A stretch of 7,226 bases of DNA from Actinomycetes bacterium (lineage in GTDB: Bacteria; Actinomycetota; Actinomycetes; Propionibacteriales; Nocardioidaceae). Position 1 is the first letter of the stretch. Every line of letters starts with the position of its first letter. Below are positions 1-2,788 of this stretch, piece by piece. The stretch is from contig JAHEXN010000182.1 in the NCBI GenBank assembly GCA_023252095.1, positions 1-7,226 on the forward strand, written 5' to 3'. The position numbers were made by a program, and so were the translations under genes. The notes below the pieces were generated by a model, which was not told the DNA's origin, searched no databases, and saw only the letters and a list, made by a program, of their open reading frames with translations.

Positions 1-248
1 GCGTGGTCCAGCACCTTCTGCGTGATGTAGGTCGTGGAGCGGATGCCGAGCAGGTGCACGCCCTGGACGGCCTCGATGAGCTCGTCCTCGCCGAGGGCAC
101 CGTCGCGGGTCTCGACCTGGTAGCCCTTGCCGCGCAGGAAGTCGCGGCCGTCGGCGTGGATGTTCTCGAGCAGGAGCACGCGCACGTCGGCGTCGTCGAG
201 ACGCCGGGCGGGCAAGGAGGTGTCGTGGGTCATCGTCGTCATCGTCAT
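1..248 (-). CDS. serA: D-3-phosphoglycerate dehydrogenase, N-terminal part (runs off left edge)
   Basis: SerA oxidises 3-phosphoglycerate to 3-phosphohydroxypyruvate with NAD+, the first step of serine synthesis in the cytoplasm. Only the first 82 codons are present. After a Thr/Met-rich lead (MTMTTMTHDTS) comes a segment with VLLLENIHADGRDFL, GYQVETRDGALGEDEL and LLGIRSTTYIT. These match the start of E. coli-type SerA (LLVEGVH, KGALDDEQL, FIGLRSRTHLT), that is, the first strands and helices of the substrate-binding domain; the NAD-binding and regulatory domains lie outside the window. ATGs at 248, 242 and 233 are all in frame. The 248 start is chosen because GAAAGG lies 8 bases upstream. A ZTP riboswitch in the leader supports a link to one-carbon metabolism. 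Another 2-hydroxyacid dehydrogenase is possible but less likely given the LLGIRS motif. Confidence 0.88.
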   Translation of the reverse strand, partial: MTMTTMTHDTSLPARRLDDADVRVLLLENIHADGRDFLRGKGYQVETRDGALGEDELIEAVQGVHLLGIRSTTYITQKVLDH

Positions 249-256
249 GTCGGGGG

Positions 257-262
257 CCTTTC
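257..262 (-). promoter_or_regulatory. Shine-Dalgarno site of serA
   Basis: Read on the minus strand this is GAAAGG, 8 bases before the ATG at 248. It decides the start among three nearby in-frame ATGs. The presence of a true ribosome-binding site fits a riboswitch-controlled, long-leader transcript and contrasts with most other genes here. Confidence 0.6.
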
Positions 263-298
263 GGTCAGCTGACGCGTGGAGGGCGGGGGCTGACTCGT

Positions 299-376
299 GG
301 GCCCAGGCGAACGGTCCCGATGTCATGATCTGCCGGCTCCCTGGTGGTCTCCCACCTCAACGCCAGTCGCCGGCAA
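299..376 (-). ncRNA. ZTP (pfl) riboswitch aptamer in the serA leader
   Basis: This RNA class binds ZTP/ZMP (AICAR nucleotides), which accumulate when 10-formyl-tetrahydrofolate is short, and turns on purine and one-carbon genes. On the minus strand the aptamer has a perfect 7-bp P1 (TGCCGGC, 375-369, with GCCGGCA, 337-331). Inside it are the conserved GACTGGCG, a P2 hairpin GGTGG-GAGA-CCACC with a GNRA loop (356-343) and CCAGGGAGC. After a spacer comes the second conserved block, CCGTTCGCCTGGGC (314-301), equivalent to the hallmark CCGCCUGGGC. These blocks and their order match what I remember of the pfl/ZTP consensus. The expression platform would be 249-298. Serine feeds glycine and one-carbon units through GlyA, so serA is a sensible target. 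Confidence 0.88.
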
Positions 377-384
377 CGGTCCTG

Positions 385-390
385 AGTCTA
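385..390 (-). promoter_or_regulatory. candidate -10 box for the serA leader transcript
   Basis: TAGACT on the minus strand fits the actinobacterial TANNNT -10 pattern. It would start transcription near 378, just before the riboswitch P1 at 375. Its first three bases are the TAG stop codon of the upstream thioesterase gene. No clear -35 is visible. The alternative is that serA is read only by extension of the thioesterase transcript. Confidence 0.42.
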
Positions 391-816
391 CCCCTGCTGC
401 ATGCGCCGGATGCCGTCGAGCGCCTCCGGTGGGATGGGCTGGTCCAGGTTGGCCAGGCGCACCTGTCCCTGGGCGATGAGCTTGCCGTCCTCGCCGACCG
501 AGTCGAGGTGCCACAGCTGCTGCGTGCGGCCCCGGTGGATCGGGGTCGCGGTCGTCGTGACGACGTCGCCGACCTTGGCCTGCCGGATGAAGTCGGTGCT
601 GTTGTTGGTGCCCACCACGACCCCCTTCTCACCGAGCCAGATCTGACCTCCGGTGCTCGCGGTGGACTCGTGCACGGCGCAGTACACGCCGCCGTGCGGG
701 ATGCCGAAGGGCTGCAGGTGCTGCTCACCGATCGTGAACTGCACGACGACACGGTCGGCCGTGAGCTCGAGGTGCTCCACGCCGAGGACACCGTCGAGGC
801 CAGGAATCTGTGACAT
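388..816 (-). CDS. hotdog-fold acyl-CoA thioesterase (MenI/YdiI/PaaI type)
   Basis: A 142-residue cytoplasmic protein of the 4HBT hotdog superfamily, which hydrolyses acyl-CoA thioesters. The stretch QPFGIPHGGVYCAVHES (residues 35-51) matches the family motif QPFG..HGG......E, with HGG at 41-43 and the probable catalytic carboxylate Glu50 nine residues after His41, the same spacing as in E. coli MenI (YdiI). Downstream, VVVGTNNSTDFIRQAKVGDVV and GRTQQLWHLDSVGEDGKLIAQGQVRL follow the usual core strands. The length is normal. The substrate cannot be read from the sequence: dihydroxynaphthoyl-CoA (menaquinone pathway), phenylacetyl-CoA-type or other CoA esters are all possible. The ATG at 816 has no Shine-Dalgarno site but sits 6 bases after a -10-like TACGCT, so the mRNA is probably leaderless. 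It ends 12 bases before the serA riboswitch and is transcribed in the same direction. Confidence 0.85.
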   Translation of the reverse strand: MSQIPGLDGVLGVEHLELTADRVVVQFTIGEQHLQPFGIPHGGVYCAVHESTASTGGQIWLGEKGVVVGTNNSTDFIRQAKVGDVVTTTATPIHRGRTQQLWHLDSVGEDGKLIAQGQVRLANLDQPIPPEALDGIRRMQQG

Positions 817-822
817 GCCGCG

Positions 823-828
823 AGCGTA
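823..828 (-). promoter_or_regulatory. -10 box of leaderless thioesterase promoter
   Basis: TACGCT on the minus strand ends 6 bases before the ATG at 816, which places the transcription start at or next to the start codon. No convincing -35 is seen. Confidence 0.5.
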
Positions 829-884
829 CCGACGCGGCGACGGGACGGGGAGGGCTCCCCGTGGCGGTGTGACGTCGCGGTGTC

Positions 885-890
885 TACCGT
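885..890 (+). promoter_or_regulatory. -10 box of leaderless lipoprotein promoter
   Basis: TACCGT followed by 6 bases and the ATG at 897. No Shine-Dalgarno sequence is present. No convincing -35 is seen. Confidence 0.5.
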
Positions 891-896
891 CGAGCC

Positions 897-1475
897 ATGA
901 GGCGTCTGGCGATGACCGTGATGGTCGCGGTGCTGGCGACCACGCTCGTGGGGTGCGGCGACGACGAGGTCTGCTCGCAGCCCGACGGCGCCGGTTGCCA
1001 TCCGGACCCGGATCCCTCGGGTGGCGACGACCCCAACGAGGCCGACGAGCAGTACGTGCAGATCAGCGGCGACAGCATCGGCGGCCTCCGCCGGGCGGCG
1101 GACCTCGCGCTCGAGACCAGCGACTCGGTGGAGGTCCTCGACCTCGCCGCGGACCTCGCCGCCGAGCTGACGGACGTGGCGGACCAGCTCGCGACGTTCG
1201 AGGAGGAGTGGGACCTTCCGGAGATCGTGTACGACAGCGCGGTGAGCCTGCCTCAGCAGGATCCCAACCCGAGCTGGCAGCGGCTCGAGGACCTCGACGG
1301 GGCCGAGTTCGACGCGCTCTGGGCGCAGCTCGTGGCCGAGAGCCTCGACTCCGTCGCGAGCTCGGCCAAGACCGTCGTCGCCCGTGGGTCCAACGCCGCG
1401 TTGCAGGAGCTCGCCGAGGACCTGGCGGAGGACTGTGCCGACTGGACCGACGCGGTCGAGGCCCTCGAGGTCTGA
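897..1475 (+). CDS. secreted lipoprotein, degenerate DUF305-like paralog without His/Met ligands
   Basis: A 192-residue protein with a lipoprotein signal peptide: MRR, a hydrophobic stretch, and lipobox LVGC with Cys20 as the lipidated residue. It should sit on the outer face of the membrane. A Cys/Pro/Asp-rich linker (about 21-48, with Cys26 and Cys34) follows. The rest aligns by eye with the next gene, a DUF305 protein, in both halves. DLALE (69-73) matches DLALE (47-51) there, EEEW matches LEEW, and EFDALW (137-142) matches EFDTLW (134-139). The M..HH.....M motif is gone from both halves: Met35, His38, His39 and Met45 of the neighbour correspond to Ser57, Ser60, Ile61 and Ala67, and Met143, His146, His147 and Met153 correspond to Val146, Ser149, Leu150 and Ser156. 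The fold is probably kept (four-helix, ferritin-like in DUF305) but not that metal site. Function unknown; it may be a partner or a structural paralog. It has no CsoR-type palindrome upstream. Confidence 0.75.
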   Translation: MRRLAMTVMVAVLATTLVGCGDDEVCSQPDGAGCHPDPDPSGGDDPNEADEQYVQISGDSIGGLRRAADLALETSDSVEVLDLAADLAAELTDVADQLATFEEEWDLPEIVYDSAVSLPQQDPNPSWQRLEDLDGAEFDALWAQLVAESLDSVASSAKTVVARGSNAALQELAEDLAEDCADWTDAVEALEV

Positions 1476-1494
1476 CGCGACGTCGGCAGCGAGC

Positions 1495-1513
1495 CATACC
1501 CCAAGGGGGTATG
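1495..1513. promoter_or_regulatory. CsoR-type operator upstream of the DUF305 gene
   Basis: CATACCCC-AAG-GGGGTATG is a perfect 8-bp inverted repeat around 3 bases. It has the ATACCCC/GGGGTAT pattern known for copper-sensing CsoR repressors. Its right arm overlaps the -10 box, so a bound repressor would block RNA polymerase. It is nearly identical to the palindrome upstream of csoR at 2203-2221. Confidence 0.85.
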
Positions 1514-1515
1514 GT
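1510..1515 (+). promoter_or_regulatory. -10 box of leaderless DUF305 promoter
   Basis: TATGGT followed by 7 bases and the ATG at 1523. Four of its six bases belong to the operator right arm. No good -35 is seen 17-18 bases upstream. Confidence 0.55.
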
Positions 1516-1522
1516 CGACGAC

Positions 1523-2128
1523 ATGCGCCGCACTCTTCTCGCCCTGGCCGCTGCGACCGTCCTCGTGACGGGCTGCGGCTCGTCCGACACGCACAACGAC
1601 GCGGACGTGGCGTTCGCGCAGCAGATGGTGCCCCACCACGAGCAGGCCGTCACGATGTCGGACCTGGCCCTGGAGCCCGACCGTGGTGCCTCCGCGGAGG
1701 TGCGGGCCCTCGCGGAGCAGATCGGCTCCGCCCAGCACGCCGAGATCGAGCAGATGAACGGCTGGCTGGAGGAGTGGGGCGAGGACGGTGCCGGCTCGGA
1801 GCACGGGGGTCACGGTGCTGAGCACGGGGACGGGCACGGGGAGGGTCACGGCGGCGGGGCCGGCCACGAGGGCATGCTGACCGACGAGCAGCTCGACGAC
1901 CTCGCGGCGGCAACGGGTCCGGAGTTCGACACCCTCTGGCTGACGTCGATGATCGAGCACCACGAAGGCGCGATCACGATGGCGCAGAAGGTCGTCGACG
2001 ACGGCAAGGACCCGGACGTGCGCGACCTCGCCGAGCAGATCGTGCAGGTCCAGCAGGACGAGATCGAGGCCATGCGGGCGATCGTCTCGTCCCTCGACGA
2101 TCCTGCGACTTCGTCGCAGTCGGGCTGA
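1523..2128 (+). CDS. DUF305 copper-associated lipoprotein with His-rich linker
   Basis: A 201-residue exported lipoprotein: signal MRRTLLALAAATVLV, lipobox LVTGC, lipidated Cys18. DUF305 proteins are ferritin-like helical bundles often found beside copper genes. The hallmark motif M..HH..A..M occurs twice: Met35-His38-His39-Met45 (QQMVPHHEQAVTM) and Met143-His146-His147-Met153 (SMIEHHEGAITM), a plausible Cu-binding set. Between the halves, residues about 92-118 form a Gly/His/Glu-rich linker with six His, likely flexible and metal-binding. The CsoR-type operator over its promoter supports copper induction along with csoR-copZ-copA. Start choice: an in-frame ATG at 1511 lies inside the operator and -10 box and would add only MVDD before the signal peptide, so 1523 is preferred. 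No Shine-Dalgarno site. The exact role (copper storage, scavenging or delivery outside the membrane) is inference. Confidence 0.9.
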   Translation: MRRTLLALAAATVLVTGCGSSDTHNDADVAFAQQMVPHHEQAVTMSDLALEPDRGASAEVRALAEQIGSAQHAEIEQMNGWLEEWGEDGAGSEHGGHGAEHGDGHGEGHGGGAGHEGMLTDEQLDDLAAATGPEFDTLWLTSMIEHHEGAITMAQKVVDDGKDPDVRDLAEQIVQVQQDEIEAMRAIVSSLDDPATSSQSG

Positions 2129-2134
2129 CGCCCG
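2103..2134 (+). terminator. tandem hairpins straddling the DUF305 stop codon, possible terminator
   Basis: Two adjacent perfect hairpins: CTGCGAC-TTC-GTCGCAG (2103-2119), within the last codons, and CGGGC-TGAC-GCCCG (2121-2134), whose loop contains the TGA stop. There is no T-run afterwards, so this would be a U-less terminator or only an mRNA 3'-end stabiliser. A third short hairpin, CCCGC-ACGCC-GCGGG (2175-2189), lies just before the csoR -35 box. Confidence 0.4.
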
Positions 2135-2194
2135 AAGCCCTGACCTCGCTTCGCTCGGCGGTGGTGCTGTCATTCCCGCACGCCGCGGGCAGGC

Positions 2195-2223
2195 TTGATT
2201 CGCATACCCCCTGGGGGTATGCT
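2195..2223 (+). promoter_or_regulatory. csoR-copZ-copA promoter
   Basis: TTGATT (2195-2200), a 17-base spacer, TATGCT (2218-2223), then 6 bases to the csoR ATG. This is the best sigma-70-type promoter in the window. The spacer and the first bases of the -10 are occupied by the CsoR-type palindrome, which explains repression. Confidence 0.75.
2203..2221. promoter_or_regulatory. CsoR-type operator upstream of csoR
   Basis: CATACCCCC-T-GGGGGTATG is a perfect 9-bp inverted repeat around one base. It lies between -35 and -10, overlaps the -10, and sits 8 bases before the csoR start, so autoregulation is expected. It differs from the copy at 1495-1513 only in the centre. Confidence 0.9.
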
Positions 2224-2229
2224 GGCGAC

Positions 2230-2523
2230 ATGGCACACGACAACCCCGGGTACTCCGACGACAAGGTCGCGGTCCTCAAGCGGCTCAAGCGCATCGAGGG
2301 CCAGGTGCGGGGGCTCACGCGCATGGTCGAGGACGACACGTACTGCATCGACGTGCTGACCCAGGTCAGCGCCACCACGAAGGCTCTCGAGGCCGTGGCG
2401 CTGAAGCTGCTCGACGAGCACCTCGCCCACTGCGTCGTCAACGCCGCCCGTGCGGGTGGCCCGGAGGCCGACATCAAGGTCAAGGAGGCGTCCGACGCGA
2501 TCGCCCGCCTCGTGCGTTCCTGA
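2230..2523 (+). CDS. csoR: copper-sensing transcriptional repressor CsoR
   Basis: A 97-residue all-helical repressor of the CsoR/RcnR family. Apo-protein binds the GC-rich palindromes; Cu(I) binding releases it and turns on copper export genes. The core KVAVLKRLKRIEGQVRGLTRMVEDDTYCIDVLTQ is diagnostic. The Cu(I) ligand pattern Cys39, His64, Cys68 has the same spacing as Cys36/His61/Cys65 of M. tuberculosis CsoR, which argues for copper rather than nickel/cobalt (RcnR), formaldehyde (FrmR) or persulfide (CstR). Tyr38 and the conserved Arg/Lys-rich helix 1 are also present. The ATG at 2230 is chosen because the -10 box ends 6 bases before it and no Shine-Dalgarno exists, so it is probably leaderless. 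First gene of the csoR-copZ-copA operon, with 28 bases to copZ. Confidence 0.95.
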   Translation: MAHDNPGYSDDKVAVLKRLKRIEGQVRGLTRMVEDDTYCIDVLTQVSATTKALEAVALKLLDEHLAHCVVNAARAGGPEADIKVKEASDAIARLVRS

Positions 2524-2541
2524 CGCCACGACCCCGATCCC

Positions 2542-2547
2542 AGGAGG
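2542..2547 (+). promoter_or_regulatory. Shine-Dalgarno site of copZ
   Basis: AGGAGG, the strongest ribosome-binding site in the window, 4 bases before the copZ ATG at 2552. It marks copZ as an internal operon gene translated independently of csoR, and may give the chaperone high expression. Confidence 0.8.
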
Positions 2548-2551
2548 ATCC

Positions 2552-2788
2552 ATGAGCACCACCACGTACCAGGTCACCGGCATGACGTGCGGTCACTGCA
2601 CCGCCGCCGTGACCGAGGAGCTGACCGCGATCGACGGCGTCACCGGCGTCGAGATCGACCTGGTCAAGGGCGGCACGTCGCCCGTGCACGTCATCGCGGC
2701 ACGCGAGCTGACCCGCGAGGAGGTGGCGACGGCGGTCGAGGAGGCCGGCTACGAGCTGGCCCGCCCCGGCACGCTGCCGCTCGTCTGA
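2552..2788 (+). CDS. copZ: copper chaperone CopZ (HMA domain)
   Basis: A 78-residue single HMA (ferredoxin-like) domain protein. GMTCGHC at residues 10-16 holds the Cu(I)-binding pair Cys13 and Cys16. The rest (TAAVTEELTAIDGVTGVEIDL and LTREEVATAVEEAGYEL) fits the beta-alpha-beta-beta-alpha-beta pattern. It carries Cu(I) in the cytoplasm to CopA and possibly to CsoR. Its stop TGA overlaps the copA ATG by one base (TGATG), so copZ and copA are probably translationally coupled. The length is normal for CopZ. Confidence 0.93.
   Translation: MSTTTYQVTGMTCGHCTAAVTEELTAIDGVTGVEIDLVKGGTSPVHVIAARELTREEVATAVEEAGYELARPGTLPLV

Larger units (their letters stand above)
817..896. promoter_or_regulatory. 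80-bp divergent promoter region between thioesterase and lipoprotein genes
   Basis: The two ATGs face away from each other across 80 bp. Each is preceded at exactly 6 bases by a TANNNT box. A short inverted repeat (GGGGAGGGCTCCCC, 847-860) lies between the two boxes and could be an operator, but the stem is short and G/C-rich, so this is weak. No other gene is visible here. Confidence 0.5.

Noticed and set aside
127..813. Plus-strand open frames across serA and the thioesterase gene
   Set aside because: They are antisense shadows. The minus-strand products match SerA and hotdog thioesterase motifs, and the riboswitch is also on the minus strand.
847..860. GGGGAGGGCTCCCC inverted repeat as a confident operator
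   Set aside because: The stem is short, purely G/C-driven apart from one pair, and has no recognised regulator. It is kept only as a remark on the divergent promoter region.
653..1522. Upstream extension of the DUF305 reading frame by 290 codons
   Set aside because: The frame is open only because of GC bias. The extension is Arg-rich, crosses the thioesterase and lipoprotein genes, and would bury the lipoprotein signal peptide. ATG 1523 has promoter, operator and signal-peptide support.
2145..2157. CTCGCTTCGCTCG as a second REP element
   Set aside because: It covers only the inner part of such palindromes and lacks the flanking arms, so it may be chance.
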